From NCBI RefSeq assembly GCF_042646165.1, contig NZ_JBHRTC010000012.1: a stretch of DNA of 64,000 nucleotides. The stretch is one strand, 5' to 3'. Made by a program: the position numbers and the translations under genes. Below are positions 37,997 to 45,453 of the stretch, in pieces. The notes beneath the pieces were generated by a model. That model had not been told where the DNA came from and made no database searches. It worked only from the letters and a program-made list of their open reading frames with translations. This DNA comes from Microbaculum marinum. Lineage in GTDB: Bacteria > Pseudomonadota > Alphaproteobacteria > Rhizobiales > Tepidamorphaceae. The number at the start of each line of letters is the position of its first letter. Position 1 is the stretch's first letter.

Positions 37997-40135
37997 ATGC
38001 CAGGCAGCCGCTCCGCCCTTTCCAGCGCCGTACCCCTTCTGTCTATCGATGCCGTCGTGCTGGATACGGAGACCACCGGGCTCGACCCGCGGGACGCACG
38101 GATCGTACAGATCGGGGCGGTCGGCCTGCGCGCGGGAATGCGCAATGGTGACGACATCTATGACGCACTGGTCGACCCGGGGATCGCGATCCCGGAGAAG
38201 ACGAGCGCGATCCACGGCATTCGCGACGCCGATGTGGCGGGGAAGCCGTCCTTTGCCGACCTGGCGCCGGACCTGAAGGAGTTCATCGCCGGCCGTATCG
38301 TGGTCGGCCACAACATCGGCTACGACCTGGCGGTCATGAAGCGGGAGTGCGAACGCGCGAGCCTGCCGTGGAACCAGCCGCGAGCCCTCGACACGCGGCT
38401 GCTCGCCCGACTGGTGGCACCGAATCTGCCCGACTTTTCGCTCGACTCGCTGGCGGCCTGGCTCGGCATCTCGATCCGCCAACGCCACACCGCCCTCGGC
38501 GATGCGATAGCGACCGCCGATATCCTGGCCGCCCTGGTTCCGCGCCTGCGCGAATGCGGCATCCGTACCGTCGCGGAGGCGGAGGCAGCCTGCTCGCGCC
38601 TCACGGATGTACTCGACGAGTACCATCGAGCCGGCTGGGTGGAACCCGTGTACCGCGAGGCGGCGGTACTTTCGGAGAAGGCGCTGTCGCGACTCGATGC
38701 CTATCCCTATCGCCACCGCATCGGCGATGTGATGAGCGCGCCGGCAATCGTGGTGGCACCCGACCTCGCGCTGCGCGAGGCGCTGTCGGTCCTCGTCGAC
38801 AGGCGGGTCAGTTCGGTCTACGTCGGCGATGCCGGCGATCTCCGCGCCAGTACATGCGGGATACTGACCGAACGTGACGTCCTGCGCGCCGTCGCGGCAG
38901 GCGGCGAGGCCGTGCTCGATCATCCGGTATCCGCCTACGCCACGGTGCCGCTGGAGTGCGTACTGGAGGACGCCTACATCTACCGGGCGATCGGCCGAAT
39001 GGCGCGCCTCGGCGTCCGCCACCTCGGCGTGGCAGACGACACGGGAAGGGTCGTCGGAGCGCTGAGCCAGCGCGACCTGCTGCGTCTGCGCGCCGGCGAT
39101 GCGGTGTCGCTCGGCGACGAGATCGACACGGCCGCAGGCGCCCGGGAACTGGCGATCGCCTGGGCGAAACTGCCGGCGATCGCTCGCGGCCTCGCCGGCG
39201 AGGGGATCGACGGACGCGACATCGCCGGCGTCATCAGCCGCGAACTGTGCGCCATGACGCGGCGGGCGGGCCAACTCGCCGAAACGCGGATGATCGCGGA
39301 CGGGCTTGGCGCGGCGCCGGTCGACTATGCCCTGCTGGTGCTGGGATCGGGGGGGCGCGGGGAGAGCATGCTCGCCGCAGACCAGGACAACGCGGTGATC
39401 CATGCCGACCCTAAGGAAGGTGCGGCCGACGTCGTCGACGCCTGGTTCGCGACCTTCGGGCGGCACGTTTCCGACATCCTCCATGAGGCCGGGATCCCCT
39501 ATTGCAGGGGCGGGGTAATGGCCGTCAACGCAGAGTGGCGCGCCTCACTGTCGACTTGGCGCAGCCGCGTTGCGGAGTGGGTCCGCCGATCGCGTCCGCA
39601 GGATCTTCTCAACGTCGACATCTTCTTCGATCTGCGCGCCGTGCACGGCAATGCGGCAATGGCCCGGGACATCTGGACCTTCGCCTACGAGCAGGGACGC
39701 GCCAGTGTCGGCTTCGCCAAGCTGATGGCGGAATCGGCCGCGGGCTTCTCGGCTCCGTTGACGTTCTTCGGCGGCTTCAAGACCGAAAGCGGCCGCGTCG
39801 ACCTGAAGAAGGGCGGCATATTTCCGATCGTAGCCAATGCCCGCGTCCTGTCGATCCGCCATCGCGTCCTCGAACGCTCCACCGTGGCCAGGTTGGAAGG
39901 CGTACGGGCGCTTGGACTCGGCGCCGACAACGACCTGGAGAGGCTTGTCGAGGTGCACGGCATGCTGGTTGACCTGGTGCTGGAACAGCAGCTGATCGAT
40001 ATCGAGCACGGCCTGCCGCCATCCAACACGATCGAGGCGAGCCGCCTGTCGCGCCGGCGTTCAGATGACCTGAAGCGTGCGCTGGCAGCGCTTGGCACGC
40101 TCGACCATACCGCGCGCGACCTGCTGTTCTCGTGA
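37997..40135 (+). CDS. Exonuclease-CBS-DUF294 nucleotidyltransferase fusion
   Basis: A 712-residue cytoplasmic protein joining three parts. Residues 14-180 are a DEDDh 3'-5' exonuclease (VLDTETTGLD, VVGHNIGYDLA, HTALGDAIATADI). Residues about 235-350 are two CBS domains (GDVMSAPAIVV, LTERDVLRAVA, LSQRDLLRL). Residues about 360-710 are the DUF294 nucleotidyltransferase pair, with GSGGRGESMLAADQDNAV. In many genomes the exonuclease and the CBS-DUF294 protein are separate neighbouring genes beside VC_2705-type symporters. The CBS pair is expected to bind adenine nucleotides. The target of the nucleotidyl transfer is unknown. The ATG is chosen 23 bases after the previous stop; the longer open frame is out of homology. 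Confidence 0.8.
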   Translation: MPGSRSALSSAVPLLSIDAVVLDTETTGLDPRDARIVQIGAVGLRAGMRNGDDIYDALVDPGIAIPEKTSAIHGIRDADVAGKPSFADLAPDLKEFIAGRIVVGHNIGYDLAVMKRECERASLPWNQPRALDTRLLARLVAPNLPDFSLDSLAAWLGISIRQRHTALGDAIATADILAALVPRLRECGIRTVAEAEAACSRLTDVLDEYHRAGWVEPVYREAAVLSEKALSRLDAYPYRHRIGDVMSAPAIVVAPDLALREALSVLVDRRVSSVYVGDAGDLRASTCGILTERDVLRAVAAGGEAVLDHPVSAYATVPLECVLEDAYIYRAIGRMARLGVRHLGVADDTGRVVGALSQRDLLRLRAGDAVSLGDEIDTAAGARELAIAWAKLPAIARGLAGEGIDGRDIAGVISRELCAMTRRAGQLAETRMIADGLGAAPVDYALLVLGSGGRGESMLAADQDNAVIHADPKEGAADVVDAWFATFGRHVSDILHEAGIPYCRGGVMAVNAEWRASLSTWRSRVAEWVRRSRPQDLLNVDIFFDLRAVHGNAAMARDIWTFAYEQGRASVGFAKLMAESAAGFSAPLTFFGGFKTESGRVDLKKGGIFPIVANARVLSIRHRVLERSTVARLEGVRALGLGADNDLERLVEVHGMLVDLVLEQQLIDIEHGLPPSNTIEASRLSRRRSDDLKRALAALGTLDHTARDLLFS

Positions 40136-40280
40136 GCGGGTCTGGCCGCCGCTCTACGGTTCACCCTTGAACACGTGCGCGGCGAAGGGCCTACAATCGA
40201 AGCGCGCCGGGACGACACCGCCGCCGATTCGGCCCTGGGACGGCGCCTCCGGGCGGAGCGGCATTGCAAGGGATGGAAGC

Positions 40281-40715
40281 ATGTCAATCTTGGGAGAATT
40301 CCGGGAGTTCGCAGTCAAGGGCAACGTCGTCGACATGGCTGTGGGCATCGTCATCGGAGGGGCCTTCGGCACCATCGTCAACTCGCTGGTCAACGACATC
40401 ATCATGCCGCCGGTCGGCCTGGCCCTCGGCGGGGTGGACTTCTCGAGCATCATGACGGTGCTGAAGGGCGAGGGGCCCTACCCGAGTCCGGCCGCCGCAC
40501 AGGAGGCGGGCGCCGTGACGATCAACTGGGGGCTGTTCATCAATTCACTGATCAGCTTCCTCATCGTCGCCTGGGCCCTGTTCATGGTCATCAAGGTGAT
40601 CAATCGCCTGAAGGCCCAGTTCGAGGAGAAGAAGGAGGAGGGCGTGGCCGCGCCGCCGCGCCAGGAGGTGCTCCTCGAGGAAATCCGCGATCTGCTCGCA
40701 AAGAAGCAGTCCTAG
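40281..40715 (+). CDS. mscL: Large-conductance mechanosensitive channel MscL
   Basis: A 144-residue pentameric safety valve of the inner membrane opened by membrane tension in osmotic downshock. N-terminal FREFAVKGNVVDMAVGIVIGGAFG forms the pore helix; the periplasmic loop is longish (GEGPYPSPAAAQEAG); the second helix (about 70-98) is followed by the charged cytoplasmic bundle (FEEKKEE and EEIRDLLAKKQ). AGGGATGG precedes the ATG. It is monocistronic, between the fusion gene and fixL. Confidence 0.95.
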   Translation: MSILGEFREFAVKGNVVDMAVGIVIGGAFGTIVNSLVNDIIMPPVGLALGGVDFSSIMTVLKGEGPYPSPAAAQEAGAVTINWGLFINSLISFLIVAWALFMVIKVINRLKAQFEEKKEEGVAAPPRQEVLLEEIRDLLAKKQS

Positions 40716-40854
40716 AGTGCGACGTCGCCGCGCTTCGTCGTCTCCATGAGCTGTGCTATTGGGCCCGGGTGAGGCACCAGACCCGGGGCGTGTGGCGGAA
40801 GCTGCCGAGACAGGCGCGACTGGATGGCAGGCCCCAGCGCTGTAGACTGCAGGC

Positions 40855-42009
40855 ATGGAATCGTCAGACGAGCTCCCACCGACCGTATCCGACGCACGAC
40901 TTGCCAGCGTCCTCAACACGGCGGTGTTCGGCATCATCGTGATCGACGAGACCGGCCGCATCCTGGTCTACAACCGGGCCTGCGAGCAGCTGTTCGGATG
41001 GACGGCGGCGGAGGCCGCCGGCCGGAACGTCAAGCTCATCATGCCGCCGGACTATGCGCGCGAGCACGACACCTACCTTCGCAACTACCTGGAGACGCAC
41101 GTTCCGAAGATCATCGGCATCGGCCGTGAAGTCCGGGCCCAGCACAAGGATGGCGAGGTCTTTCCGGTCCAGCTGGCAGTCGGTGAAGCGGAGACACAGG
41201 ACGGCCGCCAGTTCATCGGCATACTGCGCGACCTGCGGCCCGAGTTCGAGGCCGCCGAGCGGCTGGCGGAGCTGCAGTCGCAGCTCGTGCGCATTGCCCG
41301 CATAAATGCCGTCGACGAGATGGGGGCGACCCTCGCGCACGAACTGAACCAGCCGTTGACCGCGCTGATGCTCTACCTGCAGGCGGTATCGCGCGCTGCT
41401 ACCAGGCTCACCGAAACGGAGGCCCTGCCGAAGGGGGTATCGGATATCCTGGACAAGGCCCTGGCCGAGGCCGACCGCGCAGGCAAGATCATCCATCGCA
41501 TGCGCCGGTTCGTGGAGAAGAGGGAGGTCGAGCATCAGCCTGCCGACCTCGCCATGCTCGTCGAGGAGGCGATCGAGTTCACGGCGATCGGCAGCAAGGC
41601 GCGGGAGGTGACCATCGAGCGCCGGATCGCCGAGGGTCTCCCGTCGGTCGATGTCGATCCGGTGCAGATCCAGCAAATCGTCGTCAACCTGCTTCGCAAT
41701 GCGATCGATGCGGTGGGTGGCTCCGATCCCAAGATCATCGTCGTGGAGATCGCGTTGCGCAAAGGAAACGTGGCGCTGTCGGTGGAGGATTCGGGTCCCG
41801 GAATCGATCCGCAGATCTTCCCGGAGCTGTTTCGAGCCTTCGCGACCGGCGCCAAGGGCGGGGTCGGTTTGGGTCTGGCGATTTCGAGATCGATCGCCCA
41901 AAGTCACGGAGGGGACCTGTATGCGGATCCCGGCGGCTCCGGGAAAGGCGCGCGGTTCACGCTCGAACTGCCGGCTCTCGGTCCCCCGGGAAAGTCGGTG
42001 AAGGATTGA
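40855..42009 (+). CDS. fixL: Soluble oxygen-sensing histidine kinase FixL
   Basis: A 384-residue kinase with one PAS domain (about 14-128) and a HisKA/HATPase core. The heme PAS features of FixL are kept: the heme-ligand His71 in YAREHDTYLRNY and the regulatory Arg91 in IIGIGREV, matching His200 and Arg220 of Bradyrhizobium FixL. The autophosphorylated His162 is in LAHELNQPLTAL; the N, G1 and G2 boxes are NLLRNAIDAV, DSGPGIDP and GVGLGLAISRSIAQSHGG. No membrane helix is present, unlike Sinorhizobium FixL. Unliganded (low oxygen) protein should phosphorylate FixJ, encoded 10 bases downstream. Confidence 0.93.
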   Translation: MESSDELPPTVSDARLASVLNTAVFGIIVIDETGRILVYNRACEQLFGWTAAEAAGRNVKLIMPPDYAREHDTYLRNYLETHVPKIIGIGREVRAQHKDGEVFPVQLAVGEAETQDGRQFIGILRDLRPEFEAAERLAELQSQLVRIARINAVDEMGATLAHELNQPLTALMLYLQAVSRAATRLTETEALPKGVSDILDKALAEADRAGKIIHRMRRFVEKREVEHQPADLAMLVEEAIEFTAIGSKAREVTIERRIAEGLPSVDVDPVQIQQIVVNLLRNAIDAVGGSDPKIIVVEIALRKGNVALSVEDSGPGIDPQIFPELFRAFATGAKGGVGLGLAISRSIAQSHGGDLYADPGGSGKGARFTLELPALGPPGKSVKD

Positions 42010-42019
42010 GCGCGCATCC

Positions 42020-42616
42020 ATGACAACAGCGCTGAAATCCATCCATATCGTCGATGACGATCCTGCCGTGCGCGACGCGCTCTCCGTCGTGTTCACCCTT
42101 GAGGGCTACACTGTGTGCGTCTATTCGAACGCCACGGATTTCCTGTCATCCGCCGGCAATTCGGCGCCAGACTGCGTTCTTCTCGACGTGCACATGCCCG
42201 GAAAATCGGGACTCGACGTCCTCAAGGAACTCGGCGCGGCGAACTTTTCGGCTCCGGTCTTCATCATCAGCGGCCAGGGCGACATTCCGATGGCCGTGCG
42301 GGCGATCAAGGACGGCGCCTTCGATTTCATCGAGAAGCCATTCGACGCCGATACGGTCGTGCGACGGGTCGAGCAGGCGATCTCGGCCGAACGCAGGCGG
42401 CCGTCCGCGGAGCCGTCGCTGCCGGAATTCTCGGAGGCTTTGACGCCGCGAGAACGGGACGTCCTGAGGGAGATCGCCCTTGGTGCCACCAACAAGGAGG
42501 CGGGTCGCCGTCTCGGCATCAGCCCGCGCACCATCGAGGTGCACCGCGCGCGCATCATGGAGAAGCTCGGCGCGCGCAATACCGCCGACCTGATGCGCAT
42601 CGTGCTTGGCGGTTAG
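42020..42616 (+). CDS. fixJ: Response regulator FixJ
   Basis: A 198-residue FixJ: receiver domain (residues 1-120, IVDDDPAVRDAL, phospho-acceptor Asp56 in LLDVHMPG, KPF motif FIEKPFD) joined to a LuxR-type helix-turn-helix (about 137-198, LTPRERDVLREIALGATNKEAGRRLGISPRTIEVH). Phosphorylated FixJ activates fixK in rhizobia. It follows fixL by 10 bases and forms one operon with it; the stand-alone receiver gene comes next. Confidence 0.95.
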   Translation: MTTALKSIHIVDDDPAVRDALSVVFTLEGYTVCVYSNATDFLSSAGNSAPDCVLLDVHMPGKSGLDVLKELGAANFSAPVFIISGQGDIPMAVRAIKDGAFDFIEKPFDADTVVRRVEQAISAERRRPSAEPSLPEFSEALTPRERDVLREIALGATNKEAGRRLGISPRTIEVHRARIMEKLGARNTADLMRIVLGG

Positions 42617-42715
42617 GTGACAGGGCTGTTTCCCCGGCGTCCGCCATTTGACGCCAATCAAGGCGCCTCGGCCCGCCTCCGACGAAAGTCCTGTCTTCGT
42701 CAATGGAGAACGGCG

Positions 42716-43054
42716 GTGGTCTTCCACGTCATCGAGGACGACCCGGCAGTGGCAGACGCGCTTGTCGTCATGCTGCGCGAATTCGGCCACGAGGCTGCCG
42801 CCTACCCGGATGCGGAATCCTTCCTGGCGACCGGGATGCCTCTGTCCGCCGACACGGTGGTCGTCGATCTCTTGCTGCCCGGCATGAGCGGCGCCGACCT
42901 CGTTCGCGAACTGCACAACGGCGGGTCCACCGCGAGGATCATCATCATCACCGGGCAGGCGCAGACCCGGCTCGAGCAGCAGATCTCCGGATTGGGGGTG
43001 CGGCATCTGATCCGCAAGCCGGTCGAGGCCGATGCCCTTCGGGACCTCATCTGA
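42716..43054 (+). CDS. Stand-alone receiver domain protein
   Basis: A 112-residue receiver domain without output. It has the acidic pair (FHVIEDDPAV), Asp51 in VVVDLLLPGMSG, the switch Thr in IIIITG and the Lys in LIRKPV, so phosphorylation is expected. The GTG start at 42716 follows GGAGAA; an ATG just upstream is in another frame. It lies between fixJ and fixK in the same direction, 99 bases after fixJ. It may divert phosphate from FixL, as known for single-domain receivers elsewhere, or serve another kinase; this is inference. Confidence 0.75.
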   Translation: MVFHVIEDDPAVADALVVMLREFGHEAAAYPDAESFLATGMPLSADTVVVDLLLPGMSGADLVRELHNGGSTARIIIITGQAQTRLEQQISGLGVRHLIRKPVEADALRDLI

Positions 43055-43074
43055 AGGTACCGGTTGCCGGGCGG

Positions 43075-43097
43075 CTTACGTGTAATCACTTACGTAG
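43075..43097 (+). promoter_or_regulatory. Candidate FixJ-binding sites upstream of fixK
   Basis: CTTACGT occurs twice, at 43075-43081 and 43089-43095, the second continuing to CTTACGTAG. TTACGTAG matches 7 of 8 of GTAMGTAG, the reported core of FixJ sites. The pair lies about 80-100 bases before the fixK ATG, where FixJ sites are expected. There are no other genes in this spacer. Confidence 0.55.
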
Positions 43098-43173
43098 CCC
43101 TCCGAATATTCGCGCTCGCAGCGATCCGCTAGCGTTCCTCATCGGCGCAACGAGCCGGCCGGAGGATAGAGCG

Positions 43174-43854
43174 ATGAACACAGCAGTCGACAGGTCCCTG
43201 CTCAAGAGCGCTTTCCCCTTTCCGGGCTGCAATGCGGCGGGTGCGCTATTGCCGGAGGTTCCCGCCGATCTGGAGCGCTGCACCACGGTGGCGCGCTATC
43301 GCCAGCACCAGACCATCTATTTCGAGGGCGACAGCGCCGACGCCATCTGCCAGGTCGTCGAGGGGTGCGTGATGCTCTACAAGCTCCTGCCCGACGGACG
43401 ACGCCAGGTTGTGGAACTGCTCGGCCAGGGCGACGTCTTCGGGTTCGCCCGGGGCGAGGAGCGCGATTGCTCCGCCGAGACGCTGACGGACGTGCGTGTC
43501 CGGTTCATCGACAGGCGCAGTGCGGAGCGGTCGTGCTCGTTTCAGCGCATCCTCGCCCGCCGGATGCTGATCCAGTTCGAGGCCATGCACGAGCACGCGG
43601 TTCTGCTCGGCCGCAAGTCGGCCATGGAACGGGTGGCGAGCTTCCTGCTGCGGCTGGCCCCCGACACGGACCAGCCGGTCATCAGCCTGCCGATGACGCG
43701 CCAGGAGATCGCCGACTACCTGGGCCTGACGATCGAGACGGTTTCGCGATCCTTCTCCGAGCTCAAGCGCCGCGGCCTGATCGTGCTCGAGAAGCAGGAC
43801 CGGGTCCGGATCACCAGGTTCAACGCGATCGAGGATCTCGCGACCGCCTGCTGA
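43174..43854 (+). CDS. fixK: Crp/Fnr family regulator FixK
   Basis: A 226-residue CRP/FNR-family activator: cyclic-nucleotide-like sensor domain (about 25-145, QTIYFEGDSADAICQVVEGCV) and C-terminal winged helix (about 160-222). The recognition helix TIETVSRSFSELKRRG carries Glu, Ser and Arg in the FNR arrangement, predicting TTGAT-N4-ATCAA sites. There are several Cys (GCNAAG, RCTT, ICQ, GCV), but not the full FNR cluster pattern, so it is more likely FixK than oxygen-sensing FNR. GGAGG is nine bases before the ATG. Matching sites are seen at hemN and ccoN. Confidence 0.88.
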   Translation: MNTAVDRSLLKSAFPFPGCNAAGALLPEVPADLERCTTVARYRQHQTIYFEGDSADAICQVVEGCVMLYKLLPDGRRQVVELLGQGDVFGFARGEERDCSAETLTDVRVRFIDRRSAERSCSFQRILARRMLIQFEAMHEHAVLLGRKSAMERVASFLLRLAPDTDQPVISLPMTRQEIADYLGLTIETVSRSFSELKRRGLIVLEKQDRVRITRFNAIEDLATAC

Positions 43855-43904
43855 CGGAATTCTCCGCGCCCTGAATTGCGCGGGTCAACGTCCTCTTGCC
43901 AACT

Positions 43905-43937
43905 GCGCCGTTTCCCCGGAGACGGCGCTTTCTTTTT
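43905..43937 (+). terminator. Rho-independent terminator after fixK
   Basis: GCGCCGT (43905-43911) pairs with ACGGCGC (43922-43928), extended by TCC/GGA, and is followed by TTTCTTTTT. It lies about 50 bases after fixK, between the convergent fixK and hemN genes, and is a clear terminator of the fixL-fixJ-receiver-fixK block. Confidence 0.8.
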
Positions 43938-43967
43938 GGGTACCGCCGTAATCGAGGTATCCAAGGT

Positions 43968-45332
43968 TCAGACCGCAGCCGAATGGCGGGCCGCGCCGCG
44001 CCGCAGGTAGGTGTCGAAGGCCGCAGCGACGAGGCGGGCGAACGGGCGCCTGGAGGATGGCACTGATACCAAAGGGCCCTCGCGGACCGCAATGCCGTCG
44101 GCGATCAGTGGTTCGAGGGCATCGTAGGACGAATCCAGACCGTCCGCCGCAAGGTGGTGCTTCGCGAAGACCGCATCGGGATCCACCCGGAAGTCGCACA
44201 TCAGCCGCTCGATTATCTCCGCGCGCGCGATGTCGTGCGCATCCACCATCTTGCCCCGGACGGCGGGCAGCTCGCCGGCCTCGATCGCGCGGCGCCAGCC
44301 GCCGACATCCGGTGCGTTCTGGACGTAGCCCTGCGGCAGCCTGCCGATCGAGGAGGCCCCGAAACCGATGAGCGCGTCGGCGGGATCTGTCGTGTAGCCC
44401 TGGAAGTTGCGCCGCAGGGTGCCGGTCATCGCGGCGACCGCAAGCGGATCTTCGGGCAGGGCGAAATGGTCGATCCCGACGGGGACATACCCATGGAGCA
44501 GCAGCCGCCCGGCCGCGGCCTCGGACTGCTCGATGCGCGCCATCGCACCCGGCAGCCCGGCAGCGTCGATCAGCCTCTGGTGGGTCTTCAGCCAGGGCAC
44601 ATGGGCATACCCGAACAGCGCGATCCGCTGCGGCCGCATCGCCGCGGCCTCGTCCGCGGTCCGTTCGATCTCGCGGGTTCCCTGGCGGGGAAGCCCGTAC
44701 ATCAGGTCCATGTTGATGGCGCCTATGCCGGCCCCGCGCAGGCTGGAGACCACGCGCCGGACGATCGATTCGTCCTGGACGCGTCCGATCGCCTCCTGGA
44801 CCTGCCTGTTCAGGTCCTGAACGCCGAGGCTGGCCCGGTTCACTCCGGCGGCGGCGAGGGTCGCGACGAGCTCCGGTGTCACCGTGCGCGGATCGAGCTC
44901 GATGGCATGCTCGGCGTCCGGCCGCAGGTCGAAGCGCGATTCGACGAGGGCGACGATCTCGGCGAAATCGGCCGGGTCGAGCAGGCTTGGCGTGCCCCCG
45001 CCCCAGTGCAGGTGGACGAGCGGGCGGTCGCGGCCGGGCCGCGTCGCGTCCAGGTGATCTGCCGCGAGCCGGATTTCCTCCCGCAGGGTGCGAGCATAGC
45101 CGGCGATCGGTTCCCGCCGGCGGACGGCCCTGGTGTGGCAGCCGCAGTAGGCGCACATGGCCCTGCAGAAGGGGACATGGAGATAGAGCGACAGTCGGGC
45201 ATCCGGCTCGAGCGCCTCGAGCCAGCCCGCGTAGGTCCCGCTCCCCACGGGGTCGGTGAAGTGCGGAGCCGTTGGATATGAGGTGTATCGCGGCGCATTT
45301 CGCGTCGCGTGGCCGATCAGGCGCTGGTCCAT
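43968..45332 (-). CDS. hemN: Oxygen-independent coproporphyrinogen III dehydrogenase HemN
   Basis: A radical SAM enzyme of 454 residues that decarboxylates coproporphyrinogen III without oxygen, in heme synthesis. PRYTSYPTAPHF marks the N-terminus; the cluster Cys residues follow in FCRAMCAYCGCHT (CxxxCxxC); GGGTPSLL and the HemN C-terminal domain (GFGASSIGRLPQGYVQNA) are intact. I start at the ATG of MDQRL, which fits HemN homologues; longer starts run through the FixK-like box. There is no clear ribosome site. It is convergent with fixK. FNR/FixK control is expected. Confidence 0.92.
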   Translation of the reverse strand: MDQRLIGHATRNAPRYTSYPTAPHFTDPVGSGTYAGWLEALEPDARLSLYLHVPFCRAMCAYCGCHTRAVRRREPIAGYARTLREEIRLAADHLDATRPGRDRPLVHLHWGGGTPSLLDPADFAEIVALVESRFDLRPDAEHAIELDPRTVTPELVATLAAAGVNRASLGVQDLNRQVQEAIGRVQDESIVRRVVSSLRGAGIGAINMDLMYGLPRQGTREIERTADEAAAMRPQRIALFGYAHVPWLKTHQRLIDAAGLPGAMARIEQSEAAAGRLLLHGYVPVGIDHFALPEDPLAVAAMTGTLRRNFQGYTTDPADALIGFGASSIGRLPQGYVQNAPDVGGWRRAIEAGELPAVRGKMVDAHDIARAEIIERLMCDFRVDPDAVFAKHHLAADGLDSSYDALEPLIADGIAVREGPLVSVPSSRRPFARLVAAAFDTYLRRGAARHSAAV

Positions 45333-45366
45333 TCCGCAAATTAGTCCTATCTGATCGGGCCGATCC

Positions 45367-45380
45367 TTGATTTTGGTCAT
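45367..45380 (-). promoter_or_regulatory. FixK/FNR-like box upstream of hemN
   Basis: On the minus strand it reads ATGAC-CAAA-ATCAA, one perfect half-site and one of 3/5 against TTGAT-N4-ATCAA. The centre is 41.5 bases from the A of the hemN ATG, and TAATTT stands 5 bases before that ATG as a -10. If activated as a class II promoter, the message would start at or next to the ATG, which fits the lack of a ribosome site. Confidence 0.5.
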
Positions 45381-45453
45381 TCGGTGCGGAACTGCGCTAG
45401 ACTGGGCTGTCCCCGACGGCCTGCCGATTTTCATCTCGATTCGGAGCTACGGT

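Noticed and set aside
42703..43173. A longer FixK with an N-terminal extension from 42703
   Set aside because: It would be an out-of-frame reading of the receiver gene and would include the FixJ-site region; the ATG at 43174 has a proper GGAGG site.
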